Origin: Pseudomonadales bacterium
GTDB lineage: Bacteria > Pseudomonadota > Gammaproteobacteria > Pseudomonadales > Pseudohongiellaceae
Length of the DNA: 64,000 nucleotides
Assembly (NCBI GenBank): GCA_024234395.1
Contig: JACKOH010000002.1
Location: 1,116,001 to 1,180,000, forward strand
Direction of reading: 5' to 3'
Shown here: positions 17,408 through 25,804 of the stretch, in pieces
How the letters are laid out: the number at the start of each line of letters is the position of its first letter
Numbering within the stretch: the first letter of the stretch is position 1
Made by a program: the position numbers and the translations under genes
Notes under the pieces: model-generated
Databases searched by the model: none
What the model saw: the letters and a program-made list of their open reading frames with translations, nothing else
What the model was told of the DNA's origin: nothing

Positions 17408-20400
17408 ATGGCCAGAGAATCCCTCCGTAAAACCGTAATGCAGCCCTCCAGGCCCGCTTCCAGGCAGGCTCCGGTGCCGGGCTATGCCGAATTGCATTGC
17501 CTTTCCAATTACACCTTTCTGCGTGGTGCATCGTTCCCGGAAGAGCTGGTGGAAACCGCCATGGAACTGGGTTACCGGGCCCTGGCCATCACCGACGAAT
17601 GCACCCTGAGTGGCGTGGTCAGGGCTCACGTGGCGGCCCGGGAGGCGGGCCTGAAGCTGATCATCGGATCGGAGTTTTCGGTGGCCGGTGGGCAGGATTC
17701 GACCCGGGAGCAGGGGTTCAGGCTGGTGCTGCTGGCCACCAGCCGGGCCGGCTACGGGGCGCTCAGTCACCTGATCAGCCGCGCCAGGCGGGAGGCGGTA
17801 AAGGGGGAGTATCGCCTGGACCGGGAGCTGCTGGAAGCCAATCTGCCGGGGGAATGCCTGGCGCTGTGGGTGCCCGATCTGCGCCAGCCGGAAGAGGTCG
17901 TGGTGTCGCAACTGGTGTGGTTGAAGCGCCTGCTGAATGGGCGGTTGTGGATTGCCGTGGAACTGCTGCTGCGGGGGAATGACAGGCGGCAGCTGCGTTA
18001 CCTGGAAACGCTGGGCGGGCAGTTCGCCGTTCCCCTGTGTGCCGCCGGTGGTGTGCTGATGCACAGTCGTCAGCGGCGGATTCTGCAGGATACGGTCACG
18101 GCGATTCGGCTGGGTCGGCCCATCGGGGAACTGGGTTTCGCAGCCGAGCCCAATGGCGAGCGGTACCTGCGTAATAGAGATCAGCTGGTCAAGCTATACC
18201 CGGCCCGCCTGCTGGAAGAAACGCTGAAGATTGCCGAGCGCTGTCAGTTTTCCCTCGATGAGTTGCGTTACGAGTATCCCAGGGAGCTGGTTCCGGAAGG
18301 CTATACTCCCCACGGCTGGCTGCGGGAGCTGACCGAGCAGGGCATCCGGCGGCGCTGGCCGGGTGGCGCTTCACCGAAGGTGCGCAACATCATCGAGCAT
18401 GAGCTGACTCTGGTGCGGGAACTGGGTTACGAACATTATTTTCTCACCGTTCATGATCTGGTGCAGTTTGCCCGGCGCCAGCAGATTCTGTGTCAGGGTC
18501 GGGGTTCGGCGGCCAATTCGGCAGTCTGCTATTGCCTGGGTATTACCGAGGTGGATCCGGATCGGGTGGCGGTACTGTTTGAACGGTTTATTTCGCGGGA
18601 GCGGGACGAACCTCCGGATATCGATGTGGATTTCGAGAACGCCCGCCGCGAGGAAGTCATTCAGTATATCTATAACAAGTATGGACGGCACCGGGCGGCG
18701 CTGGCGGCCACGGTGATTACCTACCGTTCCCGCAGCGCGATCCGCGAAGTGGGTAAGGTGCTGGGGCTGGACAGGGAACTGCTGGACCACATTTCGAGAT
18801 CCATCTACTGGTGGGGATCGGACCTGGAAGAGCAGTTGTCCGATGCGGATATCGATTACTCGGATCCACGTATCCGTCAGCTGGTCTACCTGGCCCGTTC
18901 CCTGATCGGTTTCCCCCGTCACCTGTCCCAGCATGTGGGGGGCTTCGTGATCAGCCAGGGTCCGCTGTCGCAACTGGTTCCGGTGGAGAACGCCGCCATG
19001 GCCGATCGTACGGTAATCCAGTGGGAGAAGGACGACCTGGAGGCCCTGGGCCTGTTGAAGATCGATGTGCTGGCGCTGGGTATGCTTACGGCGGTACAGA
19101 AATGTCTGAAACTGGTCAGCAGTTACAGTCCGGCGGAGCTGACTGTTCAGAAGGTCCCGGCCGAGGATCCCAGGGTCTACGACATGATGGGAGAGGCGGA
19201 CACTGTGGGTGTGTTCCAGATCGAATCCCGGGCCCAGATGAGCATGCTGCCGCGGTTGAAGCCGCGCAATTACTACGATCTGGTTATTCAGATCGCAATT
19301 GTGCGACCTGGTCCCATTCAGGGTGATATGGTGCACCCCTACCTGGCCCGGCGCAGCGGGAGTGAGAAGGTGAGTTATCCCAGTGACGAGGTAAAGGTGG
19401 TGCTGGAGCGCACTCTGGGGGTGCCAATTTTCCAGGAGCAGGTAATGCAACTGGCCATGGTGGCGGCCGGTTTCAGTGGTGGCGAGGCGGACCAGCTGCG
19501 GCGTGCCATGGCGGCTTGGAAACGCAAGGGCGGGCTTGAGCAGTACCGTGACAAACTGATTAACGGGATGCTGGCCAGGGGCTATGAACACCGTTTTGCC
19601 GAGCGCCTGTTTCGTCAGATTCAGGGCTTCGGGGACTATGGCTTTCCCGAATCCCATTCGGCCAGCTTCGCCCTGATTGCCTATGTCTCTTCGTGGCTGA
19701 AGTGCTACCACCCGGCGGCGTTCTGCTGTGCCCTGCTGAACAGCCAGCCGATGGGCTTTTATGCGCCGGCCCAGCTGTTGCAGGACGCTGTGCGCCACGG
19801 GGTAAAAGTATTGCCTGTAGACGTTAACCACAGCTTCCAGGACTGCATGCTGGAATTTGCGAAGTGTCTGGATGAATCGTTGCCAGGGAGGGGGTCAGGA
19901 TCGGGCCAGGGGGCTGGCAGGTCAGCTTCACCGGATAACAGTACGGTCTGCAGTCCGGAGTCAGGATCGCTTATTGCCGGGGCGGAACGGTCTTCAGTGG
20001 ACGGGAAGCCCGATGAGGCGACTGCTGTGGATTTTACTGTCAACCCCGGACCGATGCTGCGGATCGGCTTCAACCAGGTAAAGGGTCTGTCGGAAGCCGG
20101 CGCCAGGGCTATCGTGGAAGCGCGGGAGAATTCACTGGCTGTACCGGGTCGATCGGCTGGCAGTGAACCGGGAGCAGATTCTGCCAGTGCGGGAGGCAGA
20201 GCATTTCGCAGCATACAGGAACTGGTGTTCCGCAGCGGTATCAACAGCAAGGACCTGGAATCGCTGGCTGCCGCCGATGCCCTGCGGGGTCTGAGCGGTG
20301 ATCGCCATCGCGCGTTCTGGTATGCGGCCGGAGCGGTCACGGAAGAGAGCTGGAGCCGCTGGGGGGAGTCCGGATATCTGGAACTGCACAGCGACAATGA

Positions 20401-20851
20401 GAGCGGGATTGACCTGATGCTGCCACCGGCTACCGAGAGTCAGAACATCATGGCGGACTATGCTGCGCTCGGTTTCACTTTGCGTCGGCATCCGCTGTCA
20501 CTGCTGAGAAGTCATCTGGACAGCTATCAGGTGAGTCCAGCCGAGGCGTTGTCGGAATTCCGGGAGGAAAACCTGGTCAAGGTGGCCGGTATTGTCACCT
20601 GCCGCCAACGCCCCATGACTGCCTCAGGTGTCACATTTATCACCATGGAGGACGAGACCGGAACGGTCAACGTGGTGGTCTGGCCCACGCTGGGCGAACG
20701 GAGGCGCCCGGTAGTACGCCAGGCGAAACTGCTGGGGGTGGCCGGGCATGTACAGCACAGCGAAGGAGTAACCCACCTGATCGCCCGTGAGCTGGTGGAT
20801 CTGACCCACTGGCTGGGAACCATGCAGCTCTCGTCCAGAGATTTCACCTGA
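17408..20851 (+). CDS. dnaE2: Error-prone DNA polymerase III alpha subunit DnaE2
   Basis: SOS-induced C-family polymerase that works with ImuA and ImuB in translesion synthesis. An N-terminal PHP domain starts at YAELHCLSNYTFLRGAS. The catalytic acidic motif PDIDVDF is near residues 403-409, followed by PGPIQGDMVHPYLARR and the helix-hairpin-helix region (FGDYGFPESHSASFALIAY). A C-terminal OB domain starts at about 1050 (VKVAGIVTCRQRPM). At 1147 residues it is longer than the usual 1030-1080. The excess lies mainly in two Gly/Ser-rich stretches at about 819-865 and 907-937. The start at 17408 has a poor ribosome-binding site, and Met12 at 17441 is an alternative. Confidence 0.95.
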   Translation: MARESLRKTVMQPSRPASRQAPVPGYAELHCLSNYTFLRGASFPEELVETAMELGYRALAITDECTLSGVVRAHVAAREAGLKLIIGSEFSVAGGQDSTREQGFRLVLLATSRAGYGALSHLISRARREAVKGEYRLDRELLEANLPGECLALWVPDLRQPEEVVVSQLVWLKRLLNGRLWIAVELLLRGNDRRQLRYLETLGGQFAVPLCAAGGVLMHSRQRRILQDTVTAIRLGRPIGELGFAAEPNGERYLRNRDQLVKLYPARLLEETLKIAERCQFSLDELRYEYPRELVPEGYTPHGWLRELTEQGIRRRWPGGASPKVRNIIEHELTLVRELGYEHYFLTVHDLVQFARRQQILCQGRGSAANSAVCYCLGITEVDPDRVAVLFERFISRERDEPPDIDVDFENARREEVIQYIYNKYGRHRAALAATVITYRSRSAIREVGKVLGLDRELLDHISRSIYWWGSDLEEQLSDADIDYSDPRIRQLVYLARSLIGFPRHLSQHVGGFVISQGPLSQLVPVENAAMADRTVIQWEKDDLEALGLLKIDVLALGMLTAVQKCLKLVSSYSPAELTVQKVPAEDPRVYDMMGEADTVGVFQIESRAQMSMLPRLKPRNYYDLVIQIAIVRPGPIQGDMVHPYLARRSGSEKVSYPSDEVKVVLERTLGVPIFQEQVMQLAMVAAGFSGGEADQLRRAMAAWKRKGGLEQYRDKLINGMLARGYEHRFAERLFRQIQGFGDYGFPESHSASFALIAYVSSWLKCYHPAAFCCALLNSQPMGFYAPAQLLQDAVRHGVKVLPVDVNHSFQDCMLEFAKCLDESLPGRGSGSGQGAGRSASPDNSTVCSPESGSLIAGAERSSVDGKPDEATAVDFTVNPGPMLRIGFNQVKGLSEAGARAIVEARENSLAVPGRSAGSEPGADSASAGGRAFRSIQELVFRSGINSKDLESLAAADALRGLSGDRHRAFWYAAGAVTEESWSRWGESGYLELHSDNESGIDLMLPPATESQNIMADYAALGFTLRRHPLSLLRSHLDSYQVSPAEALSEFREENLVKVAGIVTCRQRPMTASGVTFITMEDETGTVNVVVWPTLGERRRPVVRQAKLLGVAGHVQHSEGVTHLIARELVDLTHWLGTMQLSSRDFT

Positions 20852-20854
20852 ACT

Positions 20855-20911
20855 CCTAAAATAGGGACAGATTTATTTTCCGCAGGAAAATAAATCTGTC
20901 CCTATTTTAGG
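20855..20911. repeat. Perfect 27-bp palindrome of the GGGACAG type
   Basis: Arms 20855-20881 and 20885-20911 are perfectly complementary around a 3-base loop, with inner sequence AATAGGGACAGATTTATTTT. It begins 4 bases after the dnaE2 stop and could end transcription in both directions. A related GGGACAG palindrome lies at 56949-56989. Confidence 0.9.
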
Positions 20912-20975
20912 GGTGGAATCGGGGAGTGCTTTCCTGCATCATTCGCGTCATTTTGGTAACGGGAGCTGCCTGCTC

Positions 20976-21845
20976 ATGACCTGCCTGTGGTTCGTCACCG
21001 CCCTGTGGGCCTTTTCATTCAGCCTGATCGGTGAGTATCTGTCCGGCCAGGTAGACAATTACTTTGCCGTGATGTCGCGGGTGGTACTCGCTCTGCTGGT
21101 GTTCCTGCCGTTCTTATTGCGTTACCCGGTGCGACCGCGATTCGCTTTGCAATTGATGGGAATCGGTGCCCTGCAGCTTGGCCTCATGTACCTGTTTTAC
21201 TATCAGTCGTTTGTGCTGCTTTCCGTTCCTGAAGTTCTGATCTTCACCATCTTTACCCCGGTCTACGTTACTTTGATCTACGATCTGCTGACCAGGCGTT
21301 TTCATCCTCGCTACGCATTGACCGCGCTGCTGGCTGTCGCCGGCGCCGCCATAATCCGTTATACCCGACCGGGCAGCGAATTCTGGCTGGGATTTCTGCT
21401 GGTGCAGGCATCCAATCTCTGCTTTGCCGCCGGCCAGGTGCTCTACAAACGGCTATTGGAACAGCAGGAGCAGACACGGCAGCATCGACATTTCGGCTGG
21501 TTTTACGTGGGCGCAACGCTGGTGACTGTCCCTGCTTGGCTGCTGTTAGGGGGCACTGCCTATCCTGGGCAACTGCACCAGTGGCTCATTATTCTGTGGC
21601 TGGGGCTGGTGGCTTCCGGGGCCGGCTACTTTCTCTGGAACCTGGGAGCCTCCAGGGTTAACAGTGGCAACCTGGCGATCATGAACAATGCACTGATTCC
21701 AGCGGGGCTGGTGGTCAATCTGCTGCTTTGGAATCAGGATGCCGGGCTGTTGCGCCTGATCCTGGGGTCCAGTGCGCTGATGCTTGCTTTGTGGATCAAT
21801 CATCGATGGCGCCCTTTTCCCGGTAAAGCAACTGTTCCCGAGTAA
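20976..21845 (+). CDS. EamA/DMT-family transporter
   Basis: An inner-membrane permease of about 289 residues with ten predicted hydrophobic helices in two EamA halves (FVTALWAFSFSLIGEY, then the second half from GFLLVQASNLCFAAGQVLYK). The family exports amino acids, amines or related metabolites. The start at 20976 is chosen because GGGAG lies 10-11 bases upstream and the first helix follows at once. An earlier in-frame GTG at 20913 lies at the edge of the palindrome and would add a hydrophilic leader. It does not appear to be part of the SOS response, despite lying between dnaE2 and imuAB. Confidence 0.85.
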   Translation: MTCLWFVTALWAFSFSLIGEYLSGQVDNYFAVMSRVVLALLVFLPFLLRYPVRPRFALQLMGIGALQLGLMYLFYYQSFVLLSVPEVLIFTIFTPVYVTLIYDLLTRRFHPRYALTALLAVAGAAIIRYTRPGSEFWLGFLLVQASNLCFAAGQVLYKRLLEQQEQTRQHRHFGWFYVGATLVTVPAWLLLGGTAYPGQLHQWLIILWLGLVASGAGYFLWNLGASRVNSGNLAIMNNALIPAGLVVNLLLWNQDAGLLRLILGSSALMLALWINHRWRPFPGKATVPE

Positions 21846-21989
21846 GGAACGATCAAGCCGGGATACCGTTTCTATCCCCTTGACTTGACCTGACAGCTAA
21901 GGTCCGCTTTCATCAGACGCAAACAACGACCTTGAATTCATAATAGTGACGGCTTACGGGCCTCAGGCGCCGTTAAGAACCGTTAAAGA

Positions 21990-22484
21990 ATGGGCATATC
22001 AATGAATTGGGAAGCTATCGGAGCGATCGGGGAAATTCTTGGGGCAATGGCGGTTGTAATGACCCTCGTCTACCTGGCGGTACAAGTGAGGTATGCGAAG
22101 GAAGCGGCAGCTGATAACAATCGAATTGTCAGGGCTTCAGGCGTTCGAGAGATGTATATGGCGCAAGTGAACAATCCGGAGTTCAGATCAGTTCTGCACA
22201 AAGCTGGCGATTCCGGTTATCTGCAACAGATTGCAGATGATCTGGGGATCATAAAAGAGGAGGCCGATATACTCGACGCCGCCAGCGGGTATTGGTTCTG
22301 GTTACATTGGGGTCAGTATTCGTCAACCCACAGTGAATCGGATTTGCAGGAGCTTAAAAATTTGATTGGCAGTTTTTATAAAACCGACTCTGTATACAAT
22401 TGTTGGAAAAAAAGTCCCTGGCACAGGCCGCTACTTGATCCCAAGTTTGTAAAATTTGTTGATGAAATTGTTGAGCGACAGTGA
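21990..22484 (+). CDS. Small single-helix membrane protein, MNWEAIGAIGE family (paralogue 1)
   Basis: A 164-residue hypothetical protein. The N-terminus forms one membrane helix (AIGEILGAMAVVMTLVYLAVQV), followed by a soluble helical domain with conserved Trp and aromatic residues (YWFWLHWGQY). It shares the N-terminal pattern MNW[ED]AIGAI and the layout of the gene at 41386-41844. Met5 at 22002 aligns with that paralogue's start and may be the true start. The function is unknown. Confidence 0.7.
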   Translation: MGISMNWEAIGAIGEILGAMAVVMTLVYLAVQVRYAKEAAADNNRIVRASGVREMYMAQVNNPEFRSVLHKAGDSGYLQQIADDLGIIKEEADILDAASGYWFWLHWGQYSSTHSESDLQELKNLIGSFYKTDSVYNCWKKSPWHRPLLDPKFVKFVDEIVERQ

Positions 22485-22503
22485 AGTTCAGTTTGCCAGC
22501 AAA

Positions 22504-22547
22504 AGAGACGAGCAGAGACGAGCAGAGACGAGAAGAGACGAAAAGAG
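22504..22547. repeat. 10-bp tandem repeat, four units plus purine-rich tail
   Basis: Consensus AGAGACGAGC with units at 22504, 22514, 22524 and 22534. It is followed by repeated GAACAGG words to about 22570. The tract is entirely intergenic, just after a stop codon. Confidence 0.8.
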
Positions 22548-22672
22548 AACAGGGAACAGGGGGGAACAGGATAAAACAACAGGGAAAACGGCCCTGCTGT
22601 GCATAGCCGTTTTCCCACAGCAGCTTACTCGACAACTTCCGGCTCGAAAGCTGGCGGACTCTCCTCCGATAC

Positions 22673-22850
22673 TTACTGTTCCTGCTCCTCATCACAGGTC
22701 ATACCCTCGACCTCGGGTTCACAGTTCATCATGCCGTCACCATCGGCATCGGCCGGCAGAGCCTCGGCGCTGATAGTCAGACCGCGGATATGCACCAGCC
22801 CCATCAGGCCGTTAAACCAGTCATTCAAGTTGAGGGGGCAACAATGGTTT
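22673..22850 (-). pseudogene. Possible C-terminal remnant with an acidic D-x-D-x-D-G-like motif
   Basis: A reverse frame ending at TAA 22673-22675 reads C-P-L-N-L-N-D-W-F-N-G-L-M-G-L-V-H-I-R, then ALPADADGDGMMNCEPEVEG and a Glu/Gln-rich end. The composition is protein-like, with paired Cys and an acidic loop. No in-frame start with a ribosome-binding site lies upstream, and the frame soon loses coding character. It may be the end of a degraded secreted protein. The rest of 22571-23231 shows no supported feature. Confidence 0.35.
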
Positions 22851-23231
22851 CCGGTGTGGTGGGTTCTTCTCCTTACCCGGCCGGAAGTGGCGGTGAGAAG
22901 ATCACCAGAGAAGTTTCAGATTAGTCACTCATTATTCTCCCTGTTGACTGGCTGCTACGATCTGTGCCCGTCATCCTTTGACGAATCCTGTACAGCAGCA
23001 CCGGAAGTACCATGCTGACAAAAGCGGAATATTGAACTGTTAGGAGCCGGGTCAATTTTACTGCAATGAATGCTGACTCTCCGGGGGCTGCAATCTGACA
23101 ACATGGCGGGGAAAATCCGTGATTATTGAGGTGGATCAGAGATCCGCCTGGGAACCAGATTCGCAGACGCCGGTAAGAACCAATTCCTGCTAGAATGGCG
23201 CCGCGATTTTCGATAACGGAACCCAGCCTTC

Positions 23232-24101
23232 ATGAGCCAGTCAGCCAACCCAGAAGAAACCTCCCCGGCTGAAACCGGGTCCGGGCGACCGGTACTCAGC
23301 CCGGAACAGGAAGCGGAATTTCATGAGCGGGGATACCTGGTTGTGGATTTCGGGTTCGACCCTGACCTGCTGGAGCAGGTCAGGGAAAAAGTGAATCCGC
23401 TCTATCCGGCGGAATTTCATCAGGATCACACCAGAGGCACCCGCGTACAGGACGCCTGGCTGCAGGTGGACGAGGTTCGGCAAATGGCGGTAGACAGCCG
23501 GGTCCTGGAGGCATTACAGCAGCTATACGGGCGGCGGCCTCTGCCGTTCCAGACCTTGAATTTTCCGGTTGGCACCTCTCAGCTGGCCCATTCCGATACG
23601 ATTCATTTCAATTCCCGGCCGTCCGGATTCATGGCCGGTGTCTGGATCGCCCTGGAAGACATGGACGAGAACAACGGGGCGCTGATTTATTATCCGGGCA
23701 GTCACAAGCTGCCGGAGTACTCCATGCAGGACTTCGGACTGGGAACCGGTTATGGTCACTACAAGGCCTATGAGCAGGCGATTCAGCGGATCATCGCCGA
23801 GCAGGGCCTGCAACCCGAGTACGGTATTATTCGCAAGGGCGAAGCGTTAATCTGGCATGCCAACCTGTTACATGGGGGGTCCACACGGCGGGATCCAAAC
23901 CGCAGCCGGCATTCCCAGGTAGTCCATTATTTCTTCGAAGGCTGTGACTATTTTACTCCGATGCTCAGTACCGACGAGGAAATTCACTACCGGAATCCGG
24001 TCTGGATTCCCGAATCCGCGGCGGGCGTGGACAGCATCCGGAAACGGCTGTCGCCCAGTCTGCTGTGGCGTGCACTGCGCAAATTGGGAATGGTTACCTG
24101 A
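23232..24101 (+). CDS. Phytanoyl-CoA dioxygenase (PhyH) family protein
   Basis: A 289-residue Fe(II)/2-oxoglutarate-dependent oxygenase. The facial triad is visible as H120-S-D122 (LAHSDTIHF) and His214 (NLLHGG), with a basic patch (DPNRSRHSQVVHYFFEG) that could bind 2-oxoglutarate. The core WIALEDMDENNGALIYYPGSHKLP is characteristic of the family. The gene stands alone, and the substrate cannot be inferred. Confidence 0.9.
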   Translation: MSQSANPEETSPAETGSGRPVLSPEQEAEFHERGYLVVDFGFDPDLLEQVREKVNPLYPAEFHQDHTRGTRVQDAWLQVDEVRQMAVDSRVLEALQQLYGRRPLPFQTLNFPVGTSQLAHSDTIHFNSRPSGFMAGVWIALEDMDENNGALIYYPGSHKLPEYSMQDFGLGTGYGHYKAYEQAIQRIIAEQGLQPEYGIIRKGEALIWHANLLHGGSTRRDPNRSRHSQVVHYFFEGCDYFTPMLSTDEEIHYRNPVWIPESAAGVDSIRKRLSPSLLWRALRKLGMVT

Positions 24102-24236
24102 AATATCTTTGACCAGGCAGGGAAAACTTCCAGCCTCCGGACGAGTTCGCCAACGAGGAGTATAGCTGCCGGCATGGGTCGTCCGGTCAAGGCAGTGCTT
24201 CGGTGTTACTCCACAGGGCATGGGCTTTCGCTATCG

Positions 24237-24713
24237 TCAGGCGTCGCCCCGGTAGGCGGCTTCCAGTCCGGCAATATCGAATTTTGTCATCGTGTTCATC
24301 GCTGCCAGTACCCGTGCGTTGCGGGCCTTGTCGTCGCTGGTGATCATATCGAAAAAGCGGGTCGGGACAATCTGCCAGGCAACTCCGAATTTGTCCTTCA
24401 GCCACCCGCAGGCCATCGGCGTGCCGCCTTCCAGCAGGCGGTCCCAATAGTGATCGATCTCATCCTGATCATCGCACTGTACCACCAGAGAAATGGCTTC
24501 ACTGAACTGGAACGCGGGACCGCCATTGAGCGCCGTCAGCTCGTTGCCGTTCAGGGTAAAGCCGATGGTGAGTACGCTGCCCGGTGCGCCGGGTCCCGCA
24601 GCATCGTTGTAGCTGGTATGAGTTATTTCGGAGTTGGGGAAAATGCCGCTGTAGAATGCCACAGCCTGTTCGGCGTTATCGTTGAACCAGAGAAAGGGAG
24701 TAATGTTCTTCAT
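24237..24713 (-). CDS. VOC-superfamily protein, PhnB-like
   Basis: A cytosolic protein of 158 residues with the beta-alpha-beta-beta-beta fold of PhnB/glyoxalase-type proteins (ITPFLWFNDNAEQAVAFYSGIFPNSEI at the start, SLVVQCDDQDEIDHYWDRLLEGG in the middle, GVAWQIVPTRFFDMI near the end). These proteins often carry the old label 3-demethylubiquinone methyltransferase, but the fold is not a methyltransferase. It lies 24 bases downstream of another VOC gene on the same strand and is probably co-transcribed with it. Confidence 0.87.
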   Translation of the reverse strand: MKNITPFLWFNDNAEQAVAFYSGIFPNSEITHTSYNDAAGPGAPGSVLTIGFTLNGNELTALNGGPAFQFSEAISLVVQCDDQDEIDHYWDRLLEGGTPMACGWLKDKFGVAWQIVPTRFFDMITSDDKARNARVLAAMNTMTKFDIAGLEAAYRGDA

Positions 24714-24737
24714 TGGCTTATGGTCCTGGTTAGCTGG

Positions 24738-25109
24738 TCACTGGGTTGAATGAAGGCCGATCATATTACCGTCCGGATCCAGTGCCAGAGCGATAAAGCC
24801 GTATTGGCCAATGGACATTTTTTCTCTTTCAACCTTACCTCCGAATTCTGCCACACGGGCTGCTTCGATGGCACAGTCTGCGCAATGGAAGTAGACGATA
24901 GTGCTGTTGATACCCGAGGATTTTTCAGGGTAGCTGACCAGGGCGCCACTGCTCCCATATTGTTGAGAATCCTGCGGGAAAGCCCACATTTCCAGGCCTG
25001 GATTTTCCAGGCGTTCCAGTTTTATCTGCAGTACACCCTCATAGAAGGCCCGCGCCTTCGCCGTGTCCTGTACATAGATTTCAAACCAGTTTATCGGATT
25101 GCCGGTCAT
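24738..25109 (-). CDS. VOC-superfamily (glyoxalase-like) protein
   Basis: A 123-residue single-domain VOC protein (WFEIYVQDTAKARAFYEGVL, then STIVYFHCADCAIEAARVAEFGGKV, and FIALALDPDGNMIGLHS). The spacing of the conserved strands matches small bleomycin-resistance/glyoxalase-like proteins. The activity is unknown. It is the first gene of a two-gene VOC unit. Confidence 0.85.
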   Translation of the reverse strand: MTGNPINWFEIYVQDTAKARAFYEGVLQIKLERLENPGLEMWAFPQDSQQYGSSGALVSYPEKSSGINSTIVYFHCADCAIEAARVAEFGGKVEREKMSIGQYGFIALALDPDGNMIGLHSTQ

Positions 25110-25130
25110 TGTCGCACCTCTTGTTGTTAG

Positions 25131-25160
25131 GGAACCTCTGAATAATTATTCAGAAGTTCC
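25131..25160. repeat. 15-bp near-perfect palindrome
   Basis: GGAACCTCTGAATAA and TTATTCAGAAGTTCC pair at 14 of 15 positions with no loop. It lies between the cigR-like stop codon and the VOC operon start on the minus strand. It could be a weak terminator or a binding site. No T-tract follows on the minus strand. Confidence 0.6.
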
Positions 25161-25170
25161 TTAGTTGCTT

Positions 25171-25584
25171 TTATTCAAACACGTTTTGCAGAATTTCCAC
25201 TACTACCAGTGTTCCCAGGGCGATCAGCACCAGGTCGCGACCGGCAATTCGCCACTCGTGGTCCGGAACGACCGGCAGATCCGCCAGCATTCTTCCGGGT
25301 ACCATCTGTCGGGCAATTCCCGGCGGCAGCGGTTTGCCGCGGGCCAGGTTGCGCCGGATACCCGGGGGCAGGGAGCGCATTCCGGTCAGGCCGTAGTTGA
25401 CGGCCAGGCGCCGTGCCTCGCCGGTGCTGATGGTCACCGAGACCGAAGCTTCCGTGCCGGGTTGGCCCGGGGGTCCGCCGGGCCCCTGGCGTATTGGCCA
25501 GTAGATTCCCATTTGTGAGCAGGAGGAGAGGGTCAGGCTGACCAGCAGCAGGGCGCTGCAGCGCAGGGTGGTGGTTCTGTTCAT
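25171..25584 (-). CDS. CigR-like (RcnB-family) lipoprotein
   Basis: A 137-residue predicted lipoprotein with lipobox L-S-S-C (Cys22). It has a Gly/Pro-rich segment (RQGPGGPPGQPG), then the doubled LPPGI motif (MRSLPPGIRRNLARGKPLPPGIARQ) typical of CigR-like proteins. A C-terminal hydrophobic helix follows (LVLIALGTLVVVEIL). In Salmonella CigR is an anti-virulence membrane protein. Here only the family resemblance is claimed. Confidence 0.78.
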   Translation of the reverse strand: MNRTTTLRCSALLLVSLTLSSCSQMGIYWPIRQGPGGPPGQPGTEASVSVTISTGEARRLAVNYGLTGMRSLPPGIRRNLARGKPLPPGIARQMVPGRMLADLPVVPDHEWRIAGRDLVLIALGTLVVVEILQNVFE

Positions 25585-25662
25585 CAGTGTGTCCCCGGGG
25601 CGGGCAAACCGCCGGTTTCTGGATCATCCATTCTACTGCCTGAGAGCTGGTAAATACTCTTT

Positions 25663-25690
25663 CAGTTCACAGTTCACAGTTCACAGTTCA
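25663..25690. repeat. 7-bp tandem repeat, four exact copies
   Basis: CAGTTCA repeated at 25663, 25670, 25677 and 25684, in the gap between cigR-like and imuB. The rest of 25585-25804 shows nothing else clear. Confidence 0.85.
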
Positions 25691-25804
25691 CTGCCCCCAC
25701 GCCATTCCGGGTTCTCCTGCGTGTGGGTCGCCGAGGGACAGTGCCGTACTGTCATGCCGGTCTGCGGCTGCAGCGGGGGTTGAGGTTTCCGGTCTTGTCC
25801 AGAT

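Noticed and set aside
18371..19831. 486-codon open frame antisense to dnaE2
   Set aside because: It is the complement of a strongly conserved DnaE2 region. Its translation is rich in His/Gln/Arg, has no recognisable domain and has no ribosome-binding site.
22599..23018. 139-codon forward frame
   Set aside because: Ser/Cys/Arg-rich low-quality translation. The minus strand is a better, though weak, candidate here.
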